From NCBI RefSeq assembly GCF_008923205.2, contig NZ_WBMS02000037.1, forward strand, positions 1-64,000: DNA of 64,000 nt, written 5' to 3'. The position numbers were made by a program, and so were the translations under genes. Positions within the stretch are counted from its first letter, which is position 1. Each line of letters opens with the position of its first letter. This stretch comes from Actinomadura physcomitrii. Lineage in GTDB: Bacteria > Actinomycetota > Actinomycetes > Streptosporangiales > Streptosporangiaceae. The notes below the pieces were generated by a model that was not told the origin of the DNA, ran no database searches, and saw only the letters and a program-made list of their open reading frames with translations. Positions 54,856 to 62,973 of this stretch are shown piece by piece.

Positions 54856-56093
54856 GTGCCGCATCAGGCAACGTTCGCCCTGTTGACTACGCGGCGGAGG
54901 TCGGGATCGGTGGTGTGCCGATTGCGCCAGGCGATGTAGCGGCGGATCATGCTGCCCTGCTCGCGGTGGCTGGTGTGGTCGGTGCCGTCGAGGGTGAAGT
55001 AGCGCAGCGCGGTGAACTGAGCCTCGATGCGGTTCAGCCATGATGAATTGGTCGGGGTATAGGCGATCTCGACGTTGTTGGCCACCGCCCACTGGCCGAC
55101 GCTTTTGTCGGTCTTTGTGGTCAGATGCGGGCTGTAGTTGTCACATATGATCGCAATCCGCACCTGGGGCGGGTAGAGCGAGCGCAGGTAGCGGCAGAAC
55201 TCCAGGAACTGGGCGCGTTTCTTGCGTTTCTTGATGTGCCCGTACATCTTGTCGGTACCCAGGTCCAGGGCGGCGAACAGGTGCCGCACGCCGTGGGTAC
55301 GGCGGTAGGTGGCGCGTCGCCGGGGCCTGGACTGCCGGTCGGGGGCGGTGTTGTGCTTACCGCCCTGGTCGGTCCATTGCCGCCCCGGGTGGGGCTGGAT
55401 GTTCAGCGGCCCGAATTCGTCCATGCAGAAGACCACTTCGGGTTCGCCGGACTCCGGGCGGACCTCGCCGTCGGCGATGGCGTACAGGTGCTCGACGCGA
55501 ACCTTCTTGGCCCCGTAGTCGGGGTCTCGCGAGGCTTTCCAGGTCTTCATCCGTTGAAACGAGACGTTCTCGGCACGCAGCAGGGCACGCAGGCCCTCGT
55601 GGGAGATGTCGTCGACCACCCCCTCGGCGACCAGGAAGTCGGCCAGCTTGGTCAGGCTCCAGGTCGAGAACGGCAGCCCGTGCTCGACCGGCTTGGACTT
55701 GGCGATCTTCTTGATCTCACGGCGCTGCGGCAGGGTGAACGTCGGCGGCCGGCCGCCTTTGTACTTGGGGTACAGCGAGTCGAACCCGTCGGCGTTGAAG
55801 TTGTGGATCACGTCCCGGACTCGATCCTGGCTGGTGAACGCCACCTGCGCGATCTTGGCGACGTCCATGCCCTGGGCCGATAGCAGGATCATCTGTGCTC
55901 GCCGCCAGGTCACCACCGACCCGGTACCGCGGCGGATGATCCGCAGCAGCCGTTGCCCCTCATCGTTGTCGAGTTCCCGCACCCGCACCCGCTCAGCCAT
56001 GACTGAAGTCTGAAGCGGCCACGCCCTCGAGTCCGGGAAGACGACAGGCGTGTCACGCACTCAAGACAGGGCGAACGTTGCCTGCTGCGGCAC
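54856..56093 (-). mobile_element. IS630-family insertion sequence
   Basis: A 1238-bp element with 28-bp terminal inverted repeats differing at one base (GTGCCGCA[T/G]CAGG...CGCCCTGT). It is flanked by TA at 54854-54855 and 56094-56095, the IS630-family target duplication. It holds one transposase gene whose stop lies inside the left repeat. Structurally complete. Confidence 0.9.
54864..56000 (-). CDS. IS630-family transposase
   Basis: A 378-residue transposase from ATG 56000 (M-A-E-R-V-R-V-R-E-L). The N-terminus has helix-turn-helix regions (A-Q-M-I-L-L-S-A-Q-G-M-D-V-A-K-I-A). The DDE core shows F-C-M-D-E-F-G-P-L (first Asp), I-I-C-D-N-Y-S-P-H (second Asp) and S-S-W-L-N-R-I-E-A-Q (Glu). No frameshift; probably active. 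Confidence 0.92.
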   Translation of the reverse strand: MAERVRVRELDNDEGQRLLRIIRRGTGSVVTWRRAQMILLSAQGMDVAKIAQVAFTSQDRVRDVIHNFNADGFDSLYPKYKGGRPPTFTLPQRREIKKIAKSKPVEHGLPFSTWSLTKLADFLVAEGVVDDISHEGLRALLRAENVSFQRMKTWKASRDPDYGAKKVRVEHLYAIADGEVRPESGEPEVVFCMDEFGPLNIQPHPGRQWTDQGGKHNTAPDRQSRPRRRATYRRTHGVRHLFAALDLGTDKMYGHIKKRKKRAQFLEFCRYLRSLYPPQVRIAIICDNYSPHLTTKTDKSVGQWAVANNVEIAYTPTNSSWLNRIEAQFTALRYFTLDGTDHTSHREQGSMIRRYIAWRNRHTTDPDLRRVVNRANVA

Positions 56094-56096
56094 TAG

Positions 56097-56656
56097 TACG
56101 GCAGCCGCACTTTGCAGTCTGAGCTGGGCGGATGCGTCGCGGGGGTGAGGCGAGGGGCCGGGCGGTTGATGTGATCTTGTGATCGGAACGCCGGACATGA
56201 AGACGGCTGCTCTGTGATCAAGTCTGTGTGAAGAGAGCAAGATCCAGAACAGCCGCTGCGCTCATCGTAGAGGCTGAGCGGGCCATGGCGGGCCTGCATG
56301 AGGTGATGGAAGCGGTCCGGGGCTGCTTCGCCCGGATCGAGCCGTGGGTCCAGGCCCGCGAGTACGTCCGTGCGGTCTCCTCCGACCTGCCTGAACGCAA
56401 CGGGTGGACGACACCGACCGGCCCACACGACACACCACCCGCCGAGCCCGGGCACACACCGCTCACCGTCGCAGCGCTCAAAACCCTGGTCAACGCCCTC
56501 CACCCCCGCCACCACAGCATCGAGCACACCATCCACTGGCAGAACTGGCGAGACCGCCACCGAGCCAGAGCCCGCTGGCACCACCAACGAACCCGCCTCC
56601 GCCGACCACCCCAGCACGCATACCCCCAGCTCACCTAATGAAATGCGGCTGCCGTA
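56097..56656 (+). mobile_element. Internally deleted IS701-like element
   Basis: A 560-bp element with inverted ends TACGGCAGCCGCA / TGCGGCTGCCGTA and further matching TGAGCTGGG blocks inside. The flanks are CTAG on the left (now split by the IS630 element) and CCAG on the right, close to the 4-bp YTAG duplications of IS701-family elements. The internal gene joins transposase N- and C-terminal parts only, so it is a non-autonomous derivative. Confidence 0.65.
56228..56638 (+). pseudogene. Truncated transposase of the IS701-like element
   Basis: 136 codons. The first half, C-F-A-R-I-E-P-W-V-Q-A-R-E-Y-V-R with L-P-E-R-N-G-W-T, matches the start of IS701/IS4-like transposases. The second half, W-R-D-R-H-R-A-R-A-R-W-H-H-Q-R-T-R, matches their basic C-terminus. 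The catalytic DDE core of about 250 residues is missing, with the frame kept open. Confidence 0.6.
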
Positions 56657-56761
56657 CCAGGGCTGAGGCGACGGTCCAGGAGGGGCGGAGCCGACCTCCC
56701 TCCGCGCAGCGAAGATCACTGTACTTCGTCGAGGTCGATACGCCACAAGAGCGAACGAAAT

Positions 56762-56798
56762 GCTGGGCGCGGGTACGAACCGCAGATCTCCCGCTTGT
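56762..56798 (-). other. Degenerate tRNA-Val(TAC)-like 3' fragment
   Basis: On the minus strand: TACAA, then GCGGG, a variable loop, TGCGG-TTCGTAC-CCGCG (T-arm, with T instead of A at position 58), then CCCAGCA. No 5' half exists. It is decayed, consistent with an old attachment site. Confidence 0.4.
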
Positions 56799-56923
56799 AC
56801 GGAAAAAGGGACAAAGCGCGTTCGGAAGGCGAAGACCGACGTCATCTTCGACCCGGAAGCCCTCGGACCGACTGGCCCGCGTCTCGGCCGCAGACCGCGT
56901 GACGCGCGGTTATATTCACCCGT

Positions 56924-56941
56924 TGTTCGCTCGGATGTCGC
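56924..56941 (+). repeat. Copy of the att-associated repeat
   Basis: TGTTCGCTCGG followed by ATGTCGC, identical over 18 bp to 12832-12849 beside the tRNA-Arg fragment 44 kb away. Here it lies 126 bp from the tRNA-Val-like fragment. Confidence 0.55.
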
Positions 56942-57155
56942 CCATGTTCCGCCGACGGCGTCCGAGCGGCGCACGGTTCAGCCGGGGTCAGGTGTCCGGC
57001 CCGCTACAGATGCTCCGTTCTGACAGCGGTGTTCGCGGACGACGTCCGGCACGGGCGCCAGCCCCTGTTGGACGCCAACGTCGCGCATGCCCTCGCCGAA
57101 GCCGGCGGCTGCGCCGTCACGGCGGTCGGCGGCCGGCACCCGCGCACGTTCCCGC

Positions 57156-57190
57156 AGGCCCGCCCTCCCAGCCGTGGGGAGGGCGGGCCT
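57156..57190 (-). terminator. Hairpin terminator of the secreted-protein gene
   Basis: A perfect 14-bp stem (AGGCCCGCCCTCCC / GGGAGGGCGGGCCT) with a 7-base loop, 27 bp after the stop of the gene ending at 57217. Confidence 0.75.
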
Positions 57191-57216
57191 TCCGGAGCCG
57201 ATCGTCTCGGCTGCGG

Positions 57217-59148
57217 TCAGGTTCCGTTGGCCGGCTGGTGATAGGTGCGGCCTTTGATGGTGGTGGTGAGCGTTCCGGTGGCTTGGAAGATGTTGGTGAG
57301 GACGTCGATGGTGAGGTGGAATCCGTCGGGGCCGGTCTTCTTGGTGCCGTGGTCGCGTCCGGTCTGGACAAGGTCGGAGTACCAGTCGAGTTTGTTGAGG
57401 GTGGGGCTGGGGTTGGTGGCGGTGACCCTTTCGGTGCCGTTGAGGATGCGGGCGCCGTCGTCGGAGTAGTTCCGGTAGGCGACCGAGACGGTGCTGATCG
57501 CGGTGTGGTCGGCGTTCTCGGTGATGGTCACCGCCGCGGAACCGGACCGCTTGCCGACCAGGGTGTAGTGCCCTTGCGGGGGGTACGGGCGGGCCGGGAT
57601 GGCGCTGCCCGGAACGTAGGGCGTCCCCCACGGGACGGTGTCGGAGGCGACGGCGACGTGCCGGGGCTTGCGGGGCTTGCGGCTGGTGAGGTGGGCGATC
57701 ATCATGCGCGCGGTGCGTCCGCCGGGTTCGGTGGAGGTCTCGCAGGGCAGCGGGTTGGCGCCGCCGCAGGCGGGCGGGACGGCGAGGGCTTGCCAGTAGA
57801 CGATGCTGGTCCCGTCGGGCGACCAGCGGGGGTCGGCCATGCCGTTCCAGTTTGGGTCGTTGATCGCGCCGGGTCCGCCGTTCCCTGCGGCGTTGATCCG
57901 CTGGCCCTGGTAGGCGCCGCGGTCGCCGTACCGGTCGATGAGATAGGGCTGGAAGAAGCGCCGCTCCCCGTTGTTGCGGGTGGACGACACGGCGCTGGTG
58001 GTGATCAGGTCCGTGACGGGCGGGACGGCGCGCATCGCGGCGAGGAACATCTGCCGGTTCGAGCCGCGGGTGTCCATGGCAACGGTCCAGCCGTCGTCGG
58101 GTGAGATGGCGATCGGGTCGGTGTACTCGGGGTTGCTGGTGAGGCGGCGGACCTTGCCGGTCCTCAGGTTCGCGGCGAAGACGTCGATGTTGGACGACTC
58201 GTCGGGGTAGCCGACATAGGAGACCTCGTCCCCGGTGCCCGAGAAGCCGCGCAGTTCACCGACCGAGACGGCCTGCGGGTTGATCCTCAGGCGGCCGGGG
58301 TGGCGCGGGTCGACGGTGACGGGCTGCTTGCCGGGGTCGGGGTCGAACAGGCGGGTCACCTTGACCAGGTCGTAGCGGGGCGCCAGCGGTGTTCCCGTCT
58401 TCGGCGCGGGGTCGAACTTCAGTCGCGCGAAGTAGCCGTACTGGTTGAACTTGCCATTGGTGACAGTGGCGGCGTTGAACCCCAGGTGCACGTTGTCGGG
58501 GTGCAGCCGCAGCTCGCGGATGCCGCCGCCCGCGCCGGATCCGTCGGCGGCGACGTTCCAGCGGATCGGATAGATGTGGACGCGGTTCGGAGTGCAGGCG
58601 GAACTGGTGAGCCGGTACGGGCCGCAGTCGATGATGTTGGTGCCGGCCAGCGCGCGCCTGCCGTCCTTGAACGCCTGCGGATAGTCCATCGCCGAACTGC
58701 GGCCGACCGCGTTGGCGTCGGGGACGCCGCAGGTGACGCATTTCCAGGCGTCGCCGTTCGGGAAGGTGCGCCCGTCGGTCTTGACGATGATGAGCTGCTC
58801 GCCTGTGTAGGCGGCGGCGGGGTCGGGCGCGGCGGGGGCGCCGGTGAAGCCGACCGTGGCGAGGACGTGGTGCCCGTCGGGCAGGAAGTCTCCCGACTGC
58901 AGGTCGGTCGCCTTGCCGATGCACCCGGTGCGGTGCGGGTTGATCGCCGGAGTGCACGAGCCCGCCGAGGCGGACGGTGCGACGGGCGGGAGCGGCAGCT
59001 CCTCGATCTTGATCGGTTCGGGCTTGGGCGCCGGTGGGACGGCCCGGCCGGGAGCCGCCGTCGCCGCCGCGCCGCCGATCGCCATGGCACCGGCGGCGAG
59101 AACGGCCAGGAGCATTCGCGACACGGTGCTGCGTCGAACGGTTCTCAT
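57217..59148 (-). CDS. Secreted beta-propeller-like (PD40/TolB-type) protein
   Basis: A 643-residue exported protein with a signal peptide (hydrophobic L-L-A-V-L-A-A-G-A-M-A-I-G-G, cleavage after A-T-A-A-P). TolB/PD40-like propeller strands recur: D-E-V-S-Y-V-G-Y-P-D-E-S-S-N-I-D-V-F-A, I-A-I-S-P-D-D-G-W-T-V, and D-P-R-W-S-P-D-G-T-S-I-V-Y-W. Paired Cys (W-K-C-V-T-C-G) suggest disulphides. A C-terminal beta-rich domain follows (about 540-643). No enzyme motif is visible. TTGGAGG precedes the ATG, and a 15-bp palindrome at 59177-59191 sits at its promoter, with a TetR gene just upstream. Function unknown. Confidence 0.75.
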   Translation of the reverse strand: MRTVRRSTVSRMLLAVLAAGAMAIGGAAATAAPGRAVPPAPKPEPIKIEELPLPPVAPSASAGSCTPAINPHRTGCIGKATDLQSGDFLPDGHHVLATVGFTGAPAAPDPAAAYTGEQLIIVKTDGRTFPNGDAWKCVTCGVPDANAVGRSSAMDYPQAFKDGRRALAGTNIIDCGPYRLTSSACTPNRVHIYPIRWNVAADGSGAGGGIRELRLHPDNVHLGFNAATVTNGKFNQYGYFARLKFDPAPKTGTPLAPRYDLVKVTRLFDPDPGKQPVTVDPRHPGRLRINPQAVSVGELRGFSGTGDEVSYVGYPDESSNIDVFAANLRTGKVRRLTSNPEYTDPIAISPDDGWTVAMDTRGSNRQMFLAAMRAVPPVTDLITTSAVSSTRNNGERRFFQPYLIDRYGDRGAYQGQRINAAGNGGPGAINDPNWNGMADPRWSPDGTSIVYWQALAVPPACGGANPLPCETSTEPGGRTARMMIAHLTSRKPRKPRHVAVASDTVPWGTPYVPGSAIPARPYPPQGHYTLVGKRSGSAAVTITENADHTAISTVSVAYRNYSDDGARILNGTERVTATNPSPTLNKLDWYSDLVQTGRDHGTKKTGPDGFHLTIDVLTNIFQATGTLTTTIKGRTYHQPANGT

Positions 59149-59176
59149 TGAGTACGGCCTCCAAAGAGGATGGGTG

Positions 59177-59191
59177 GCAAGTAATACTTGC
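59177..59191. promoter_or_regulatory. Palindrome GCAAGT-AAT-ACTTGC, candidate TetR operator
   Basis: A perfect 15-bp palindrome 29 bp before the secreted-protein ATG, overlapping a TATTAC -10-like hexamer on the minus strand. It lies between the TetR gene and its likely target. Confidence 0.55.
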
Positions 59192-59283
59192 GAAAAACAA
59201 GAACTCCATTCTCAGTAGAGATGGGTGCTCCCAGAGCCACGGCCAGGCCGTGCCCCAGGGAGGCAGGAGGGGTCAGCCGGAGG

Positions 59284-59931
59284 TCATGCCTCCGTGGTGG
59301 AGCGGTTCGAGGGCGAGGACCGGTCGGCCGGCGCGGCCGGACCGTCGAGCAGAAGGTGCAGGGCGTGTTCCAGTGCCTTGCCGATGTCGAGCCGCGGGTT
59401 CAGCAGCCACTGCACCTGCAGCCCGTACAGCACGGCGTGAAAGATCATCGCCGCCGTGTCGGGGTCGTCGTCCCCGTCCGGCGGGTCGGACGGCCGGCGC
59501 TCGCTCATCATCTGCGCGGTGCGGGCGCGCGCCCGTTCGTAGCGGTCGACGAAATAGGCGTGGGCGGGGTGATCGGGCCGCGAGGCCGCGACGGTGAGCT
59601 CCGCCCACAGGCGCATCAGTTCGGGTGCCCGTTGATGCTCCTTGAGCAGCTCGCCGAGGTACTCTCCGACGGCCTCGGCGTCCGGAACCTCCGCCGAGCC
59701 GCGCTCCCATTCCTCGGCGTCGCGCTGGGCGAGCACGGCGGCGAGCAACTCGTCCTTCGTGCGGAAATGATGCAGCAGGCCGGTGTGGGTGATGCCCGCC
59801 CGCTCGGCGATGTCGCGCAGCGACGACTGGGCGAAACCGCGCTCGGCGAAGCTGTCGCGCGCGGCACGGACGATGTCGGCGCGCCGGGCGGCCGTCTTGG
59901 CGTACGGGCCGCGCGACTTCGCTGGACTCAC
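59284..59931 (-). CDS. TetR-family regulator
   Basis: A 215-residue regulator from GTG 59931 (GGAG six bases upstream). N-terminal DNA-binding domain: I-V-R-A-A-R-D-S-F-A-E-R-G-F, then L-R-D-I-A-E-R-A-G-I-T-H-T-G-L-L-H-H-F. The C-terminal helical ligand domain resembles the BetI/TetR_C_6 type. It is directly upstream of the secreted-protein gene and downstream of the ABC operon; either could be its target, the palindrome favouring the former. Confidence 0.9.
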   Translation of the reverse strand: MSPAKSRGPYAKTAARRADIVRAARDSFAERGFAQSSLRDIAERAGITHTGLLHHFRTKDELLAAVLAQRDAEEWERGSAEVPDAEAVGEYLGELLKEHQRAPELMRLWAELTVAASRPDHPAHAYFVDRYERARARTAQMMSERRPSDPPDGDDDPDTAAMIFHAVLYGLQVQWLLNPRLDIGKALEHALHLLLDGPAAPADRSSPSNRSTTEA

Positions 59932-60088
59932 ACCGCACTCCCTCGCGCACCCGGGTCAATACCGACCAGATGTTAACTTTTCAGTGATGCAGTGTCCAGC
60001 CCCCGTGACCGCCCAGGCGTCCCGCACCCTCGGGACCTCGCCGATCCACGTGCAGGCAGGTGCCGGGCCGATGAGATCGGCGTGGGTC

Positions 60089-60136
60089 GGCCGGCCGAGG
60101 CCGGAGTTTCGGAGCCACGGCCGGCCGGGGCCGGAG
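60089..60136 (+). repeat. Direct repeat of a GGCCGGCC unit
   Basis: GGCCGGCCGAGGCCGGAG (60089-60106) and GGCCGGCCGGGGCCGGAG (60119-60136) differ at one base and are 30 bp apart, in the gap between the TetR gene and the binding-protein gene. They may fold into terminator-like structures. Confidence 0.45.
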
Positions 60137-60149
60137 GTCGGTTCGCGGG

Positions 60150-61442
60150 TCAGGGGCGGATCGCCGGGGGTCGCACCCATTGGCCGCCGGCGGTGTCGGT
60201 CCAGGTCCCGTGGCCCTTGTAGGCGTAGAAGCGGGAGCCGAACGAGCCGATGGCGGGCAGGGCCGGATTCTGGCCGAAGGCGATTTTCGGTTCCCCCATG
60301 AAGACCGGGCCGGTGAACTCTTTGAGTGCTTTGCCGACGGTGGCGGCGGTCAGGTCGTCCGCGCCCGCCTTGGTGAGGATCCGGCTGAGCACGAGCACCA
60401 TCTGGAAGCCCGACACTCCGGCCGGTGATTCGTCCATTCGTGAGGCGACCTGCCGGAACCAGTCGTTGTAGGCGTCGACGTCGGCCTTGGCCTCGCCGGT
60501 GGCGGGTGCCTTCTCGTTGACGGTGGTCGACAGGTACGTCCATTCAGGAAAGTCGCCCAGCGCCTTTTTCACCGAGCCGCCCAGGCAGTCGTTGAAGGTG
60601 ACGGTCTCGGCCCGCAGTTTCGTCTGCTTGAGCGCCTTGGCCAGAGCGATGCACTGGGGCTGGACGACCACCAGCGGCAGGAACAGGTCGGCTTTCTGTG
60701 CCCCGCTGGCGACGATGGACGGGACGAAGTCGGTGGTGGCCGGGTTGTAGGTGGCCTGGGTGACCTTGATACCGGCGGCTTCGAAGCCCTTCTTCATCGC
60801 GGCTGCGGCCTGGACGGCGACGGGCAGGCCGGCGGCGCTGAGCATCGCCACGGACTTGGCCTTGCGGTAGTCCTTGGCGTAGGTGACGAAGCCCGCCGCG
60901 CCGAACTGCCCGCCGGAGATGTAGTAGGTGTTGGGGGCGGTCGCGCCCGCCGGGGTGGGCTGGACGCCGAGCACGGGGAGTTTCCCGGCCAGGGTGGCGT
61001 GGAAGGATTGCGCCCCGGTGTCGGTGGCCGCCTGCATGACGGCGACGACGGACTTGTCGCCGAGGAACTGCTGGGCGCAGACCTGGCCCTGTTCCTCCTT
61101 GTCGGGGATAAAGCACGTCTTGAGCTTGATCGGGTGGCCGTCGATCCCGCCGAGCCGTTCGTTGACCAGCTTGACCGCGCCTTCCACGGCCACGGTGTAC
61201 TGCGGGAACGCGTTGGCGCCGCCCTGGCTGTTGATGAAGCCGATGGTGATCGGGTCCTTGGTGGCGGCGCCGGGCTCGCCGCCGGTGTAGCGCGCCAGGG
61301 TGTCGACGGTCGTCTGGCTGACGGGGCCGGTGGGCGTCGCCGATCCTTCGGGCGCGGACGCGTCGCCGTCGTCGCCGCATCCGGCCAGTGCCGCGGCGAG
61401 CAGGACTCCCGCCGCAATGACGGACAATCCTCGCTTGTTCAT
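60150..61442 (-). CDS. Branched-chain-type ABC substrate-binding lipoprotein
   Basis: A 430-residue lipoprotein from ATG 61442 with AAGGAGAG upstream. Lipobox A-L-A-G-C, then a Ser/Pro linker. LivJ-like fold: I-T-I-G-F-I-N-S-Q-G-G, then V-N-E-R-L-G-G-I-D-G-H-P-I-K-L. Last gene of a second Liv-type importer running from the right edge; unrelated in detail to the protein at 22576. Ligand unknown. Confidence 0.9.
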   Translation of the reverse strand: MNKRGLSVIAAGVLLAAALAGCGDDGDASAPEGSATPTGPVSQTTVDTLARYTGGEPGAATKDPITIGFINSQGGANAFPQYTVAVEGAVKLVNERLGGIDGHPIKLKTCFIPDKEEQGQVCAQQFLGDKSVVAVMQAATDTGAQSFHATLAGKLPVLGVQPTPAGATAPNTYYISGGQFGAAGFVTYAKDYRKAKSVAMLSAAGLPVAVQAAAAMKKGFEAAGIKVTQATYNPATTDFVPSIVASGAQKADLFLPLVVVQPQCIALAKALKQTKLRAETVTFNDCLGGSVKKALGDFPEWTYLSTTVNEKAPATGEAKADVDAYNDWFRQVASRMDESPAGVSGFQMVLVLSRILTKAGADDLTAATVGKALKEFTGPVFMGEPKIAFGQNPALPAIGSFGSRFYAYKGHGTWTDTAGGQWVRPPAIRP

Positions 61443-62200
61443 GTGTCTCTCCTTGTGGAGTGCCGCTCTGCATCGGTCTGGCGAGGGGCGGATGGTTCCG
61501 GGGCGGCGCCGAGGTAGCTGCCGACCAGGAGTTCGGGGTCGCGGCGCATGGCGTCGGCGGGCCCGTGGTTCACGACGCGTCCGTGGACGAGGACGTAGGC
61601 GCGGTCGGCCATCTCCAGTGCGAGGTGCGGGTTCTGCTCGACCAGCAGCACCCCGGCGCCGATGTCGGCGGCGTACCGCCGGACGACCGGCAGCAGCCGC
61701 TGCACGATGGCGGGGGCCAGCCCGAGGCTGAGTTCGTCGATGAGCAGCAGGCGGGGGCGGCGGGCGAGGGCGAGGGCCAGCGCGAGCATCTGCTGCTCGC
61801 CGCCCGACAGCAGCCCGGCGCGGCGCTCCCACAGCGGGACGAGCGCGGGGAAGTGCTCGCGGGCGCGTTCGGTGTCGAGGCGCTGTCCGCGGCGTCCGAG
61901 CCGGAAGTGCTCGCCGGTGGTCAGCCCGGAGAACACGCCGTGCCCTTCCAGCGCGTGCGAGATGCCGGCGCGGGCCAGGCGGTGTGGGGCGGTTCCGCGG
62001 GTGTCCCGGTCGTCGAGACCGACCCGTCCGCCCATCGGCCGGATGAATCCGGAGATGGTGCGCAGCGTGGTGGTCTTCCCTGCTCCGTTGGGGCCGAGCA
62101 GGGCGACCGTTTCGCCGGTCTCGACGGTCAGGTCGAGGTCGCGGATCGCGGGGGCGCCGTCGTAGCCGGCGGTGACCCGTTCCAGCCGAAGCAGCGTCAT
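61439..62200 (-). CDS. Branched-chain-type ABC ATPase (LivF-like)
   Basis: A 253-residue ATPase with Walker A G-P-N-G-A-G-K-T-T, signature L-S-G-G-E-Q-Q-M and Walker B L-L-L-I-D-E. The LivF switch region reads H-A-L-E-G-H-G-V-F-S-G-L-T-T-G-E-H, with A-L-E-G replacing the usual V-P-E-G. Four-base overlaps at both ends. Confidence 0.88.
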   Translation of the reverse strand: MTLLRLERVTAGYDGAPAIRDLDLTVETGETVALLGPNGAGKTTTLRTISGFIRPMGGRVGLDDRDTRGTAPHRLARAGISHALEGHGVFSGLTTGEHFRLGRRGQRLDTERAREHFPALVPLWERRAGLLSGGEQQMLALALALARRPRLLLIDELSLGLAPAIVQRLLPVVRRYAADIGAGVLLVEQNPHLALEMADRAYVLVHGRVVNHGPADAMRRDPELLVGSYLGAAPEPSAPRQTDAERHSTRRDT

Positions 62201-62973
62201 GACCTGGCCTCCTGCTGGTCGTCGGGGGTCGCGGCGGCGCCGCCCAGGTAGGCGGCGACCACGCGCGGGTCGCGGCGTACGTCGTCCGGGGCGCCGGAGG
62301 CGATGACCTCTCCGAACTCCAGGACGACCACGCTGTCGCAGGCCGACAGCACCAGGTCCATGTCGTGGTCGACCAGCAGCACACCCGTCCCGGTGCCGGC
62401 CACCGAGCGGAGCCGTTCACCCAGTTCCCGGCTCTCCCCGGCGTCCAGCCCGGCGGCCGGTTCGTCCAGGCAGAGCACGTGCGGACGGGACGCCACGGCG
62501 CGGGCGACGCCGACGAGCTTGCGGGTTCCGTGGCTGAGTTCGTCGGGCATGGTGCCGGCGTGTTCGCGCAGCCCGAGCAGGTCGAGGGCCTCCTCGGCGG
62601 CGGCCGGATCGGGCGCGGACCGGCCCAGGAACTCGGTGATCGCCTGCCGCCATGACCGGTGGCCGGCGGCGACCAGCAGGTTCTCCCGGACGGTGAGGTC
62701 GCCGAACAGCTCGCCCGCCTGCCAGGTGCGGGCCAGGCCGCGGCGGGCGCGGACGTCGGGCCGCAGGCCGGTCAGATCGTCCCCGCCCAGCCGCACCCGC
62801 CCGGTGGCGGAGGCGAAGCCGGTGAGGGCGTCGATGCAGGTGGTCTTGCCCGCGCCGTTCGGGCCGATCAGGCCGACCAGGGTGCCCGGCTCGACGGTGA
62901 GGTCGACCCCGGACAGGGCCCGCACCCCGCCGTACCGGACGGTGAGCCCGGCGGCGGTCAGCGTCGCGCTCAT
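62197..62973 (-). CDS. Branched-chain-type ABC ATPase (LivG-like)
   Basis: A 258-residue ATPase: Walker A G-P-N-G-A-G-K-T-T, signature L-S-H-G-T-R-K-L-V, Walker B V-L-C-L-D-E-P-A-A-G-L, and switch His in L-L-V-D-H-D-M. ATG 62973 overlaps the permease stop. Confidence 0.9.
   Translation of the reverse strand: MSATLTAAGLTVRYGGVRALSGVDLTVEPGTLVGLIGPNGAGKTTCIDALTGFASATGRVRLGGDDLTGLRPDVRARRGLARTWQAGELFGDLTVRENLLVAAGHRSWRQAITEFLGRSAPDPAAAEEALDLLGLREHAGTMPDELSHGTRKLVGVARAVASRPHVLCLDEPAAGLDAGESRELGERLRSVAGTGTGVLLVDHDMDLVLSACDSVVVLEFGEVIASGAPDDVRRDPRVVAAYLGGAAATPDDQQEARS

Larger units (their letters stand above)
56657..57216. other. Gene-free debris right of the insertions
   Basis: About 560 bp without a credible gene. 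It contains the degenerate tRNA 3' fragment, one copy of the 18-bp repeat and the terminator of the secreted-protein gene. It may be the right side of the locus that lost the acyl-CoA synthetase 5' end, but no matching sequence was found. Confidence 0.5.

Noticed and set aside
52887..54871. Two separate acyl-CoA-ligase-like genes
   Set aside because: Each frame covers complementary parts of one protein family, and the join is explained by a single-base shift near 54070.
54854..56095. Direct insertion of the IS630 element into the acyl-CoA synthetase gene
   Set aside because: Its right flank is the end of the IS701-like element, not coding sequence, so the gene was already interrupted when IS630 arrived.
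56093..56974. Minus-strand 293-codon open frame across the small element
   Set aside because: It spans both inverted repeats and the tRNA-like debris, has no family features, and the opposite strand carries the transposase remnant.
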